Source of the DNA: JANYLB01 sp963837715
GTDB lineage: Bacteria; Actinomycetota; Acidimicrobiia; IMCC26256; JANYLB01
Assembly: GCA_963837715.1 (NCBI GenBank)
Contig: CAWIOF010000003.1
Location: forward strand, 62,001-126,000
Direction: 5' to 3'
Length of the DNA stretch: 64,000 bases
Shown: in pieces, positions 8,782 through 17,208 of the stretch
Numbering within the stretch: the stretch's first letter is position 1
Layout of the letters: the number at the start of each line of letters is the position of its first letter
Program-made: the position numbers and the translations under genes
The notes under the pieces: generated by a model
Databases searched by the model: none
What the model saw: the letters and a program-made list of their open reading frames with translations, nothing else
What the model was told of the DNA's origin: nothing

Positions 8782-10037
8782 GACGCCGACTCCGATTCGT
8801 GCACGATCACGCGGTTGCCCCGGTCCCACCGCAGGTACATCCACGTCCAGTTCACGAGCACCACCACCCGGCTGCGGAACCCGATCAGGTAGACGAGGTG
8901 GAGACCGAGCCAGCTCAGCCACCCGAGCGTGCCACCGAAGTGGATCCCGCCCGGGATCTCCGCCACCGCCGAGCGGCGCCCGATGGTGGCCATCACGCCC
9001 TTGTCGACGTACCGGAACCGGCGGCGGCGCTTGCCCGACACGTCGCGCCGGATCGAACGGGCCGCGTGCCGCGCGCCCTGCATCGCGACCGGCGCGAGCT
9101 GGGGGAGGACCGCGCCCCGACGATCCCGTGAGGCCGCGAGGTCGCCGACGACGAACACCTCGGGGTGATGGGGGAGCGAGAGATCGCCGCCGACCGGGAT
9201 GCGACCGTTGCGGTCGAGCTCGAGGCCGAGCACGGCCCCGAGCGGGTTGGCCTTCACGCCCGCGGCCCACACCACGAGTTGGGTGGGGATCACCGTGCCG
9301 TCGGCGAGCGTGACCTTGTCGGCCTCGACCGACGCGATGCCGACCCCGAGCCGGATGTCGACTCCTCGCATCCGCAGCTCCCGGTGCGCTTCCTCCTGGG
9401 AGTCGGCGTGGAACCCGTGGAGCAGGTGATCCGACAGCTCGACGAGCACGACCTTGGCCCGGCCGACGTCGAGGGTCTTGAAATCGCGAGCGAGGACCTT
9501 GGTGAACAGCTCGGCCATCGCGCCTGCGAGCTCGACCCCGGTGGGTCCGCCGCCGGCGACGACCACGGTGAGCGTCCCGTCGTCGAGGCGGGCCGGGTTC
9601 GAGTTCGCTTCCTCGAAGCGCTCCAGGATGGTGGTGCGGACCGCGATGGCGTTCGCGACGGTCTTCAACGGGATCGCGTGTTCGGCGACGCCCGGGATCC
9701 CGAAGTCGGAGCTCACCGACCCCGCCGACACGATGAGTGAGTCGTAGGGGAGCGGCGGGCCGTCGTCGAGGATCACGTGGCGGGTGTCGAAGTCGATCCC
9801 GGTGACGCGGGACTGCCGCACGTCGACGTTGGGGGCCCGCTGGAAGATGCCCCGCACGTTCTGGGCGATGTCGTCGGGCGCGAGCCCGGCCGTGGCCACC
9901 TGGTAGAGCAGAGGTGAGAACCCGTGGAAGTTGTGCTGGTCGACGATGGTCACGGCGAGCTCGGTTCCCGCGAGCTCGTTGGCGGCGGCGAGCCCACCGA
10001 ATCCGGCGCCGATGATCACGACCCGGTGTGGATCCAT
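8778..10037 (-). CDS. ndh: type II NADH dehydrogenase (NDH-2)
   Basis: A 419-residue two-dinucleotide-binding flavoprotein. FAD motif: VVIIGAGFGGLAAANEL at the N-terminus; NADH motif: VVVAGGGPTGVELAGAMAEL near residue 160; later landmarks are WAAGVKANPLG, VFVVGDLA and QLAPVAMQGARHAA. The C-terminal LGLHLVYLIGFRSRVVVLVNWTWMYL segment is the membrane-anchoring region of non-proton-pumping NADH:quinone oxidoreductases. ATG at 10037 is chosen because a TATCGT box lies 6 nt upstream (leaderless) and MDPHRVVIIGAG is the normal start. It feeds electrons from NADH to menaquinone at the inner face of the membrane. It is first gene of an overlapping three-gene operon with GH20 and P450. Confidence 0.93.
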   Translation of the reverse strand: MDPHRVVIIGAGFGGLAAANELAGTELAVTIVDQHNFHGFSPLLYQVATAGLAPDDIAQNVRGIFQRAPNVDVRQSRVTGIDFDTRHVILDDGPPLPYDSLIVSAGSVSSDFGIPGVAEHAIPLKTVANAIAVRTTILERFEEANSNPARLDDGTLTVVVAGGGPTGVELAGAMAELFTKVLARDFKTLDVGRAKVVLVELSDHLLHGFHADSQEEAHRELRMRGVDIRLGVGIASVEADKVTLADGTVIPTQLVVWAAGVKANPLGAVLGLELDRNGRIPVGGDLSLPHHPEVFVVGDLAASRDRRGAVLPQLAPVAMQGARHAARSIRRDVSGKRRRRFRYVDKGVMATIGRRSAVAEIPGGIHFGGTLGWLSWLGLHLVYLIGFRSRVVVLVNWTWMYLRWDRGNRVIVHESESAS

Positions 10038-10043
10038 GTCGCG

Positions 10044-10049
10044 ACGATA
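10044..10049 (-). promoter_or_regulatory. -10 box TATCGT, leaderless start of NDH-2 operon
   Basis: TATCGT on the minus strand ends 6 nt before the ATG at 10037. No ribosome-binding site is present between them. Confidence 0.5.
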
Positions 10050-10079
10050 CGCTCGCCCGGTTCGGGTCGGAGACATGAG

Positions 10080-10159
10080 GAGAAGCAGTGCAGCCGGCGG
10101 GTGGTCGACGCAGGCCGTAGACGGGTGAGCGGTCGAGCCGGCGCAGCGGATTCGACCAT
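10080..10159 (+). repeat. 80-nt intergenic repeat, copy A
   Basis: The element starts GAGAAG, has a conserved left block ending GGCGGG, a variable middle, and a right block GGTCGAGCCGGCGCAGCGGA followed by TTCGACCAT. GGTCGA and TCGACC in the right block can pair as a hairpin. Copies at 23931-24010, 36466-36545 and 45925-46004 are exactly the same length. Confidence 0.75.
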
Positions 10160-10181
10160 CTGAGGACGCGGGGGGATCGCG

Positions 10182-11753
10182 GTGGCCGAGGTCGTACACG
10201 AGATCGCGCGTCGACGAGGGGGTGACCCCGCGCTCACCGACGAGTTCGGGATCACCTCGTGGGACGAGCTCGACGAGCGGGTCAACCGGCTCGTCCACGC
10301 GCTGCGGGATGCAGGGATCCGCGCCGGCGACACGTTCGCGGTGTTGTCGGGGAACCGGCGCGAGCTGTTCGAGCTGTTCCTCGCGGCCGGGGTGGGTGGG
10401 TACGCGATGGTGCCGATCAACTGGCACTTCGTGGCCGACGAGGTCGCCTACGTGCTCGACAACTCCGATGCCGCGGCCGTGTTCGTCGACAGCCGCTTCC
10501 TCGACGTCGGGGTGGTCGCGGCGGAGCGGGTGCCGGCGTGCCGGCTCCGGGTGGTGGTGGCTCCGGCTGCCGGCGCGGTCCCGCCGGGATTCGTCGACTA
10601 CGAGGAGCTCCTCGCCGCGGCCGACCCGTCGGAACCCGAGGGTCAAGCGCTCGGAGGGCCGATGTTCTACACGTCGGGAACCACGGGTCGACCCAAGGGC
10701 GTCCGGAGCAGCCTGCTCTCCGGCGGTGCCGACACGCCGGCGTCGCTGCTCACGCTCGTGGCCGGGTCGGTCACCGGTTCGTTCGGCCTGCCCGCCGACG
10801 GGACGACGTTGCTGTGCGGTCCGGGCTATCACTCCGCGCAGTGGGCGTTCGCGCTCCTCCCGCTCCTGGCCGGGAGCTCGGTGGTGATGCGCCACAAGTT
10901 CGATGCGAACGAGACGCTCGAGCTGATCGACGCAGAGGAGGTGACGAACGTCCACCTCGTGCCCACGCAGTTCACCCGTTTGCTCCGCGCCGATCCTGAT
11001 GTGCGCGCCGCGTTCCGTGGCGAGAGCGTGCAACTGGTGTTGCACGGCGCGGCGCCGTGTCCGCCCGACGTGAAGCGGCAGATGATCGAGTGGTGGGGCC
11101 CGAAGATCACCGAGTACTACGGCGGGACGGAAGGCGCGATCATCAGCCTCATCTCGGCCGAGGAGTGGCTCGCGCACCCCACGAGTGTCGGGAAGGTGTT
11201 GTCGACGGTCGAGGTGATCGTCGTCGGCGACGACGACCAGCCGGTCGGGGTGGGCGAGACCGGTCAGCTCTACTTCCGCAATCTGCTCGGACTCGACTTC
11301 GAGTACCACAAGGAGCCCGACAAGACCTCGGCGGCGCATCGGGAGCCCGGCGTGTTCACGCTCGGCGACATCGGGTCGGTCGACGCCGAGGGGTACCTGC
11401 ATCTCAGCGACCGCAAGATCGACATGATCATCTCGGGTGGCGTGAACATCTACCCGGCCGAGATCGAGATGGCGCTGGCCGCGCACCCGTCGATCCGCGA
11501 CGTCGCGGTGTTCGGTGTGCCCGACGACGAGTTCGGTGAGCAGGTCAAGGCCGTGATCGAACTGGAAGACGAGATCGAGGTGAGCGACGAGCTCCGGGTG
11601 CAGCTCCTGGCGTACAGCCGCGAGCACCTGGCCGGGTACAAGGTGCCGCGCTCGATCGACTTCGTCGACGCGCTCCCGCGCCACCCGACGGGCAAGCTCT
11701 CGAAGCGGTTGCTGCGCGACCCCTACTGGGAGGGTCGGGGACGCAGCATCTGA
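10182..11753 (+). CDS. AMP-binding acyl-CoA synthetase (fatty-acid/carboxylate-CoA ligase)
   Basis: A 523-residue ANL-superfamily ligase. P-loop: YTSGTTGRPKG; A5 motif: YGGTEGA; A7/A8: GDIGSVDAEGYLHLSDRKIDM; hinge and thiolation-side motif: IISGGVNIYPAEIE; catalytic Lys region at the end: PTGKLSKRLLR. It activates a carboxylate to the acyl-AMP and then to the CoA thioester. The GTG start at 10182 follows GGGGGA. Similar proteins act in fatty-acid, steroid side-chain or aromatic-acid degradation. The gene stands alone between repeat copy A and a convergent membrane-protein gene, so the substrate is not indicated by context. Confidence 0.92.
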   Translation: MAEVVHEIARRRGGDPALTDEFGITSWDELDERVNRLVHALRDAGIRAGDTFAVLSGNRRELFELFLAAGVGGYAMVPINWHFVADEVAYVLDNSDAAAVFVDSRFLDVGVVAAERVPACRLRVVVAPAAGAVPPGFVDYEELLAAADPSEPEGQALGGPMFYTSGTTGRPKGVRSSLLSGGADTPASLLTLVAGSVTGSFGLPADGTTLLCGPGYHSAQWAFALLPLLAGSSVVMRHKFDANETLELIDAEEVTNVHLVPTQFTRLLRADPDVRAAFRGESVQLVLHGAAPCPPDVKRQMIEWWGPKITEYYGGTEGAIISLISAEEWLAHPTSVGKVLSTVEVIVVGDDDQPVGVGETGQLYFRNLLGLDFEYHKEPDKTSAAHREPGVFTLGDIGSVDAEGYLHLSDRKIDMIISGGVNIYPAEIEMALAAHPSIRDVAVFGVPDDEFGEQVKAVIELEDEIEVSDELRVQLLAYSREHLAGYKVPRSIDFVDALPRHPTGKLSKRLLRDPYWEGRGRSI

Positions 11754-12605
11754 TCAGGCCGCGAGCGACTGCGCCGCGCCGGCGAGCGAGTCCTCCCAGA
11801 CCCAGTCCTTCTCGAAGTGCCGGTTCAGGTCGACCATCACGTCGTACTGCCACCAGAAGCCGTAGAACCCGCAGGTCACGAGGAGCACGACGACGCGTGC
11901 GACGTAGTTGTGGGCCTGGTGCAGCGAGGCCGGGTCGGGAGCGCTGATCGGCGCGCCGAGGCGCGTGTAGATCGTGGACAGCTCGTGCTCGGCGCCGCCC
12001 TGTTGGTAGTCGTGCTTCACGAGGTCGCTGTCGAGGAGGATGTAGACGATGAGCTGCACGATCCCGCCCGCGAACACCGCGAGCACCGTCCAGATGACCG
12101 GGTCCCGGAACTCCGTCGTCATCTGACGCATCGCGGCGAGGTGGGTGGCGACACGTTCGAAGTTGGGCCGGAGCTCGTCCTGGAGGCCGCGGGTACCGGC
12201 CTGCTCCCACGCGAACGCGGTCGCGGCATCGAGCTCCTCGATCCGGCGTGCGTTGTGGTCGCGTGATCTGCGGACGAGCTGGTAGACGACGTAGATGCCG
12301 TAGACGCCGCACGTCAGGATCGTCCAACCGAGTGCGGTCCAGAAGTTGAAGATGTAGTCGGTCTCGTTGCGCCGTTGGTACGCGGCACGGATCCGATCGA
12401 GCGGCGCGGCGACGGGTGCGACGACCGGGGCCGGTGCCGTCGCCGCCACGGCGGGCGCCGCCACGACGCCCGGCGGGACCGCCGGAGCCGGAGGTGGTGC
12501 GTCGACCGCGTCGACGGGTTCGACCGCATCGGCGTCGTCGACTGCGTCGACCGGTGCGTCGACGGGGTCTTCGGGCGGTTCCGGCGGCGGCGGAGGCTGC
12601 GTCAT
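11754..12605 (-). CDS. Pro/Ala-rich DUF4234-like membrane protein
   Basis: A 283-residue protein. Residues 1-70 are Pro-, Ala- and acid-rich and probably disordered. Two similar membrane regions follow: IFNFWTALGWTILTCGVYGIY (about residues 85-110) and YVARVVVLLVTCGFYGFWWQY (about 235-260), each carrying the TCGxYGxxW/Y pattern of DUF4234-type proteins, with another hydrophobic helix (VIWTVLAVFAGGIVQLIVYIL) between. The duplicated arrangement suggests an internal repeat. No function is known. ATG at 12603-12605 has TAGGGT 7 nt upstream on the minus strand. The gene ends 1 nt past the convergent ligase gene, leaving no room for a separate terminator. Confidence 0.75.
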   Translation of the reverse strand: MTQPPPPPEPPEDPVDAPVDAVDDADAVEPVDAVDAPPPAPAVPPGVVAAPAVAATAPAPVVAPVAAPLDRIRAAYQRRNETDYIFNFWTALGWTILTCGVYGIYVVYQLVRRSRDHNARRIEELDAATAFAWEQAGTRGLQDELRPNFERVATHLAAMRQMTTEFRDPVIWTVLAVFAGGIVQLIVYILLDSDLVKHDYQQGGAEHELSTIYTRLGAPISAPDPASLHQAHNYVARVVVLLVTCGFYGFWWQYDVMVDLNRHFEKDWVWEDSLAGAAQSLAA

Positions 12606-12612
12606 ACCCGTG

Positions 12613-12618
12613 ACCCTA
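12613..12618 (-). promoter_or_regulatory. -10 box TAGGGT, leaderless start of DUF4234-like gene
   Basis: TAGGGT on the minus strand is followed by 7 nt and then the ATG at 12605. Confidence 0.45.
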
Positions 12619-12636
12619 CCGATGGGCGCCGACGCC

Positions 12637-12668
12637 TGTGGTCGTGTCCGCAGGCTCCGCTCCTTCTC
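12637..12668 (-). repeat. 80-nt repeat, left-half fragment (copy E)
   Basis: Read on the minus strand this matches the left block of the 80-nt repeat, GAGAAGGAGCGGAGCCTGCG and the following GACAC, nearly identically to copy B at 36466. The right block is missing because the DUF4234-like gene begins there. Confidence 0.6.
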
Positions 12669-12705
12669 CGTTGCCTCCGCGAGCCCCGCGGGGGATCATG
12701 CGGGG

Positions 12706-13884
12706 ATGGACGAGCAGTCGGAAGACTTCACCCCCCGCCCCGAAGACCGGTTCACCTTCGGCCTCTGGACCGTCGGCAACCGAGGCCGAGATCCGTTCGG
12801 GCACGAGACCCGGCCGGCGCTCGACCCGGTCGAGTCGGTGCATCGCCTCGCCGAGCTCGGGGCGTACGGCGTCGCGTTCCACGACGACGATCTCATCCCG
12901 CCCGGTTCGTCGGCTGCGGATCGGGAGGCGATCCTGAAGCGGTTCCGGACCGCCCTCGACGACACCGGGATGCGCGTCCCGATGGCCACGACCAACCTGT
13001 TCTCACACCCGGTGTTCAAGGAAGGTGCGTTCACCGCGAACGATCCGACGGTGCGGCGGTACGCGCTGCGCAAGACGATCGACGCGATCGACCTCGGCGC
13101 CGAGTTGGGTGCGCAGACCTACGTGCTGTGGGGTGGCCGCGAGGGAGTCGAGTGCGACGCCGCGAAAGACGTTCCGGCCGCGCTCGACTGCTACGCGGAG
13201 GCCGTGAACGCGATCTGCGAGTACATCCGCGACCGCGGCTACGAGATCGAGGTCGCGATCGAGCCCAAGCCGAACGAACCGCGCGGTGACCTGTTCCTCC
13301 CCACGGTCGGTCACGCGCTCGCGTTCATCAACGAGCTCGACCACCCCGAGATGGTCGGCCTCAACCCAGAGTTCGCCCACGAGACCATGTCGGGCCTGAG
13401 CTTCCACCACGCGGTCGCGCAGACGCTCTGGCACGACAAGCTCTTCCACATCGACCTGAACGCGCAGCGGATCGGCAAGTACGACCAAGACTTCCGCTTC
13501 GGCTCGGAGGGGATCCGCGACGCCTTCTACCTCGTGAAGCTGTTGGAAGAGGCCGAGTGGGACGGCATCCGGCACTTCGATGCCCACGCCTACCGCACCG
13601 AGAGCCCGGAGGGGGTCTGGGAGTTCGCCCGGGGATGCATGCGCACGTATCTCGTGCTGCGCGACAAGGCGCAGCGGTTCGCGGCCGACCCCGAGATCCA
13701 GGAGGCGTTGGCGGTCGCCAAGTACGACGGCCTCAGCGAACGGACGCTCGAGCACGGCCCGTCGCCCGAAGCCTTCGCCGCGTTGCGCGCCGAGGAGTTC
13801 GACCTCGACGCGCTCGCCGGCTACGGGTACGGCCACGAACGCCTCGACCAACTCGTCACCGAGCTCCTCATGGGCATCCGCTGA
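12706..13884 (+). CDS. xylA: xylose isomerase
   Basis: A 392-residue protein matching Streptomyces-type xylose isomerase throughout: EDRFTFGLWTVGNRGRDPFG at the N-terminus, FHDDDLIPPGSS with the catalytic His, TNLFSHPVFK, YVLWGGREG, AIEPKPNEPRGD with the metal-binding Glu, GLNPEFAHE, KLFHIDLN and HFDAHAYRTE. It interconverts D-xylose and D-xylulose, or glucose and fructose. ATG at 12706 is chosen from the family alignment; a GATCAT box lies 6 nt upstream, compatible with leaderless initiation, and a nearby ATG at 12698 is out of frame. The xylulokinase gene follows after an 82-nt gap that contains a long hairpin. Confidence 0.97.
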   Translation: MDEQSEDFTPRPEDRFTFGLWTVGNRGRDPFGHETRPALDPVESVHRLAELGAYGVAFHDDDLIPPGSSAADREAILKRFRTALDDTGMRVPMATTNLFSHPVFKEGAFTANDPTVRRYALRKTIDAIDLGAELGAQTYVLWGGREGVECDAAKDVPAALDCYAEAVNAICEYIRDRGYEIEVAIEPKPNEPRGDLFLPTVGHALAFINELDHPEMVGLNPEFAHETMSGLSFHHAVAQTLWHDKLFHIDLNAQRIGKYDQDFRFGSEGIRDAFYLVKLLEEAEWDGIRHFDAHAYRTESPEGVWEFARGCMRTYLVLRDKAQRFAADPEIQEALAVAKYDGLSERTLEHGPSPEAFAALRAEEFDLDALAGYGYGHERLDQLVTELLMGIR

Positions 13885-13901
13885 CGGCCACGCCCAGGCT
13901 G

Positions 13902-13947
13902 CGTTGGTGCGATCGGGCGCCTCATAGCGTGGGCAATCGCACCAACG
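13902..13947 (+). repeat. 12-bp-stem hairpin repeat, copy 1
   Basis: CGTTGGTGCGAT (13902-13913) pairs perfectly with ATCGCACCAACG (13936-13947) across a 22-nt loop. It sits between xylA and xylB. The right arm and the preceding GTGGGCA recur at 17181-17197. It could attenuate or stabilise the xylA message, or bind a regulator. Confidence 0.65.
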
Positions 13948-13966
13948 GGAAGAGAGGTGGGGGCGG

Positions 13967-15373
13967 ATGCCGCTCGTGATGGGGGTCGACTCGTCGACGC
14001 AGGCGACGAAGGTGGAGGTGCGCGACGCCGACACCGGGGCGCTCGTCGGTTCGGGCCGGGCGCCGCACGCGATGACGTCGCCGCCTCGCAGCGAGCAGTA
14101 CCCCGGAGACTGGTGGGACGCGCTCGTCGCGGCCAGTCGGATCGCGGAGCGTGACCACTCGGCCGACGCGGTGTCGGTCGCGGCCCAGCAGCACGGGTTG
14201 GTCGTGCTCGACGCGTCGGGCGCGGTGATCCGGCCCGCGAAGTTGTGGAACGACACCGAATCGGCGCCCGATGCCGGGTGGCTCCGGGGGCAACTCGACG
14301 GCGGCGCCGCGGCGTGGGCCGCGGCGTGTGGTTCGGTGCCGCTCGCGGCGTTCACGATCACGAAGTTGTCGTGGCTCCACCGATCGGAACCGGAGGCGTT
14401 CGCGCGCATCGCACGGGTCGGACTCCCGCACGACTGGCTCGCGTGGCGGCTCACCGGCGAGTGGACCACCGACCGGGGTGACGCGTCGGGTACCGGCTAC
14501 TGGTCGCCGGAAGAGTCGCGCTGGCGCACCGACCTCCTGGAGATCGTCGACCCCGACACCGACTGGGCCGCCGCGCTCCCCACCGTGCTCGATCCGATCG
14601 CGGCCACCGGCACCGGCGACAACATGGCCGCGGCACTCGGGCTCGGTCTGCGACCGGGCGACCTCGCGATCTCGCTCGGGACCTCCGGCACCGTGTTCGC
14701 GGTTGCCGACCAGCCGACCGCCGATCCCAGCGGTGCGGTGGCCGGGTTCGCCGACGCCACCGGCCGGTTCCTCCCGCTCGTCTGCACGCTCAACGCGACC
14801 CGCGTCACCAACGCGGTGGCCCGGCTGCTCGGCGCCGACCTCGCCAAGCTCGACGCGCTCGCCGCCGAAGCCGCGCCCGGCGCCGACGGGGTCACGGTCC
14901 TCCCGTACTTCGACGGTGAACGCACCCCCGATCGACCCCACGCGACGGGTGTGGTGTCGGGCCTGCGCAGCAGCGTGACCCGTGAGTCGTTCGCGCGGGC
15001 CGCGTTCGAGGGCGTGGTGTGCGGTCTCCTCGACGGGCTCGACGCGCTGCGGTCCGCGGGGGTGCCGGTCGACGACGGTCGCGTCTTCCTCGTGGGTGGG
15101 GGCGCGCAGTCGCCGATGTACCGGCAGGTCGTCGCCGATCTCTCCCAACGGGTGATCACCGTCCCCGACACCGTCGAGCTGGTCGTGCTCGGCGCCGCGG
15201 TGCAGGCGTCGGCCCGACTCACGTCCCGTCCGATCGCGGAGGTGCAGGACGCCTGGTCGGTCGGCGCCGGACGCGCGACGGAACCGGCGATCGACGCCGG
15301 TCGCGCCGCAGAGATCCGAGCGACCTACGCGTCGGTGCGCGGCACCGAACCCGGCGCCGAACCCGGCGCCTGA
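13967..15373 (+). CDS. xylB: xylulokinase
   Basis: A 468-residue FGGY-family sugar kinase. The N-terminal VMGVDSSTQATKVEV is the phosphate-1 ATP-binding motif, AAQQHGLVVLD carries the substrate-side residues, LSLGTSGTVFA-type (ISLGTSGTVFAVAD) is phosphate-2, PYFDGERTPDRPHATGVVSGL is the family signature, and VFLVGGGAQSPMYRQVVADL is the adenosine motif. It phosphorylates D-xylulose to xylulose-5-phosphate for the pentose phosphate pathway. It is 82 nt downstream of xylA and presumably co-regulated with it. Its 3' end carries a tandem 12-bp duplication encoding EPGAEPGA and overlaps the convergent SRPBCC gene by 49 nt. No xylose repressor is nearby. Confidence 0.95.
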   Translation: MPLVMGVDSSTQATKVEVRDADTGALVGSGRAPHAMTSPPRSEQYPGDWWDALVAASRIAERDHSADAVSVAAQQHGLVVLDASGAVIRPAKLWNDTESAPDAGWLRGQLDGGAAAWAAACGSVPLAAFTITKLSWLHRSEPEAFARIARVGLPHDWLAWRLTGEWTTDRGDASGTGYWSPEESRWRTDLLEIVDPDTDWAAALPTVLDPIAATGTGDNMAAALGLGLRPGDLAISLGTSGTVFAVADQPTADPSGAVAGFADATGRFLPLVCTLNATRVTNAVARLLGADLAKLDALAAEAAPGADGVTVLPYFDGERTPDRPHATGVVSGLRSSVTRESFARAAFEGVVCGLLDGLDALRSAGVPVDDGRVFLVGGGAQSPMYRQVVADLSQRVITVPDTVELVVLGAAVQASARLTSRPIAEVQDAWSVGAGRATEPAIDAGRAAEIRATYASVRGTEPGAEPGA

Positions 15374-15861
15374 GCCTCGCGGGCCCGCCGCTTGCGGTGC
15401 CAGCGGATGCCGCCTTCGAGCGCGGCGAGGATCGTGTCGTTGTCCTTCGAGATCTGGTCGTGCACGTACTTCTCGACCCCGAGGCGGCGCATCCACGGGT
15501 TGAACGCCCAGTACCGCTCCTCGAAGTGCACGCGCGTCCGCCCGCCACCGAGATCCTCGAGTCGGGTCCGGCCCTCGGCGCGGGACCAGATGGGCTTGCC
15601 GATCGCGTCGTACTTCCAGCTCTCGTGGAGCTCGACCTCGGTCAGCCATTCCCAGCTCTTGCCGACGCCGCCCGACAGGAGGAACTTCGGCACCGGGAAC
15701 GTGCAGTGCCGCACGAGGCCCTCGCCGATCTCGTCGCCGGGGTGCAGGATCTCGATCGACCCGAGCTTGCCCTGCGGCCGGTCGGGCGCGCGGTACCAGA
15801 AGAGGTCCCACACCTCCTCGACCGGTGCGTCGAGGTCGATGGAGTAGTGGTGTTCCTGCAC
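15325..15861 (-). CDS. SRPBCC (START/Bet v 1-like) family protein
   Basis: The 178-residue protein reads VQEHHYSIDLDAPVEEVWDLFWYRAPD at the start, the classical first strand and helix of the SRPBCC ligand-binding fold, and ends with the long C-terminal helix containing EKYVHDQISKDNDTILAALEGG. Members bind hydrophobic ligands or act as polyketide cyclases; the ligand is unknown. GTG at 15859-15861 is chosen because the fold starts there; no good Shine-Dalgarno is seen. The 3' end overlaps xylB by 49 nt in convergent orientation. A 7-bp inverted repeat lies upstream in the divergent spacer. Confidence 0.75.
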   Translation of the reverse strand: MQEHHYSIDLDAPVEEVWDLFWYRAPDRPQGKLGSIEILHPGDEIGEGLVRHCTFPVPKFLLSGGVGKSWEWLTEVELHESWKYDAIGKPIWSRAEGRTRLEDLGGGRTRVHFEERYWAFNPWMRRLGVEKYVHDQISKDNDTILAALEGGIRWHRKRRAREAQAPGSAPGSVPRTDA

Positions 15862-15928
15862 GACGGGCAGGCTACGCGGTCGCCGGACGCCGTGTCGCGT
15901 GCGGTGTCGTCGTGAACCGGTTGACGGG

Positions 15929-15951
15929 CGAGCGTTCGGAGCGCACGCTCG
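15929..15951. promoter_or_regulatory. inverted repeat CGAGCGT-N9-ACGCTCG in divergent spacer
   Basis: The 7-bp perfect arms lie between the SRPBCC gene (minus, start 15861) and the small ORF (plus, start 15980), 3 nt after a TTGACG that could be a -35 element. It is a candidate operator or a 5' hairpin. Confidence 0.35.
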
Positions 15952-15979
15952 TCGGTGAGAGTCGAACGACGGAGGTGGC

Positions 15980-16114
15980 ATGGGATTCGTGCAGATCATC
16001 GAGTTCGAGACCGACAACATCGACGGGGTCCGGGCCGTCGGCCAGGAGTGGGAGGCCGCGGGCAACGGGGCGCAGTTCCGCAACCTCGACACCCTGGAGA
16101 TCGTCGATCTCTGA
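15980..16114 (+). pseudogene. internally deleted remnant of a ~100-aa conserved protein (44 codons)
   Basis: The intact frame starts at ATG 15980 behind GGAGG (15971-15975) and encodes 44 residues. Its first part, MGFVQIIEFETDNIDGVR followed by AVGQEWEA, and its end, FRNLDTLEIVDL, match the two ends of a conserved mycobacterial/actinobacterial family of about 95-100 residues as I remember it (a dimeric alpha/beta-barrel-type protein with an RTARR...VFFDSYE core). The central 50 or so residues are missing, so this looks like an in-frame internal deletion that kept start, stop and ribosome-binding site. The recognition is from memory. If the comparison is wrong, it is a small hypothetical gene. 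Confidence 0.5.
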
Positions 16115-16118
16115 GGGC

Positions 16119-16124
16119 TAGCGT
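16119..16124 (+). promoter_or_regulatory. -10 box TAGCGT, leaderless start
   Basis: TAGCGT ends 6 nt before the ATG at 16131 of the 2OG-oxygenase-like gene and begins 5 nt after the stop of the small remnant gene. Confidence 0.45.
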
Positions 16125-16130
16125 CGGTCG

Positions 16131-17148
16131 ATGACCGAATCCGCGTTCGTGGAGATCGACCCGCTCTTCGGCGACGCCGGCTCGGCGATGACGAGCTCTG
16201 CGAACGCTTTGGGCGGTACGGCATGTACTCGCAGGAGCACGTCGAGTCGGAGATCGGTCGTGGACTCACCCAGCGCCACGACGCGGTCCTCAACCATCTC
16301 CGCACCGGCGGACGCCGTCGCCGCGACGAACCGATCGCACAGCTGGCGGCCCGCACCAACTACTTCCGCGAGGAGTACGCCTACGGCACCGCGCCGCTGA
16401 TCGACGGCATCGAGCCGTTCCTCTTCCACGAGTCGTTCGTCGACGCGGCTCGCCGGGTGCACGGGCGGGCGGTGATCGAGCCCGCGATCGTCTTCGCCAA
16501 CCTGATGGTCCCCGGCCAGGAGCTCGCGGTGCACACCGACGTGCCGGAGTTCCGGGGCGCGAACCGCAAGCTGCACCCACAGTGGCTCCTCGTGGCCATG
16601 CGCCACTCGGGGCTCTTCGAGGAGTGGCGCATGCCGATCGCCACCGGTGTCGCCTGGTTCCACGACGCTGATGCCACGAACGAGAAAGGCGGTGAGTTCG
16701 CCTTCTGGCCCGACGGCCCGGGCGCCGCGCCGGTCAGCCGTGCCGTGACCACCGACACCGCGCTCGTGCTCGACACCGACTCGGTGTTCCACGGCGTCGA
16801 CCCGATCGACCGCGCCGCGACGACGAGATCGCACCGCTCCAGCCCGGGATGAGCCTCGTCCCGACCGGCGACCGGCGGTGGGAGGTCCACGATGCCGACA
16901 CGGTCGTCGCCGCGTACGACTGGAACGAGCTGCGGTTCTCGGTGAGCTGGAAGGCCTACTGCTTCGCCGACGATGCCGAGCGCGACGCCTGGCGGGAGAA
17001 CACCGACGAGCTCGCGCTCGACTGGATCCTCGCTCGCCTCGTCGACGACCTCCGTGCGCGTGGTCGCATCGAAGCCTCGACCCCGCCACCGAGAGAACTC
17101 GCACTCCTCATCATCGACGAGTACATCCAGTTCCCCGCACCCACCTGA
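16131..17148 (+). CDS. 2-oxoglutarate/Fe(II) oxygenase-like protein (two apparent frameshifts)
   Basis: Three overlapping frames join into one protein of about 338 residues: MTESAFVEIDPLFGD, then from about 16187 DDELCERFGRYGMYSQEHVE through to VFHGVDPID, then from about 16822 DDEIAPLQPGMSLVP to IIDEYIQFPAPT. Both joins need one extra base, so one base appears missing at each. The HxD of a 2OG/Fe(II) oxygenase is visible in LAVHTDVPEF and the distal His in VFHGVD. The last third, rich in Trp and acidic residues (WEVHDADTVVAAYDWNELRF), is conserved-looking but unassigned. The gene is convergent with sdhB, with a hairpin repeat between. Substrate unknown. Without frame repair it would be read as two or three unrelated short genes. 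Confidence 0.65.
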
Positions 17149-17155
17149 CCGAGTG

Positions 17156-17197
17156 TCGGTGCAATTGGGCCCCCCAGAGGGTGGGCAATCGCACCAA
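17156..17197. repeat. hairpin repeat, copy 2 (between convergent genes)
   Basis: TCGGTGCAATTG (17156-17167) pairs with CAATCGCACCAA (17186-17197) at 10 of 12 positions. The 3' arm and flanks, GTGGGCAATCGCACCAACGG, are identical to copy 1 at 13930-13949. Here it lies between the ends of the 2OG-oxygenase gene and sdhB and could end transcription from both sides. Confidence 0.6.
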
Positions 17198-17208
17198 CGG
17201 GGGAGGTG

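Noticed and set aside
8778..11684. A 968-codon open frame on the minus strand extending the NDH-2 gene upstream across the ligase gene
   Set aside because: It is the antisense shadow of the ligase gene in GC-rich DNA; NDH-2 has a normal start with a leaderless promoter at 10037.
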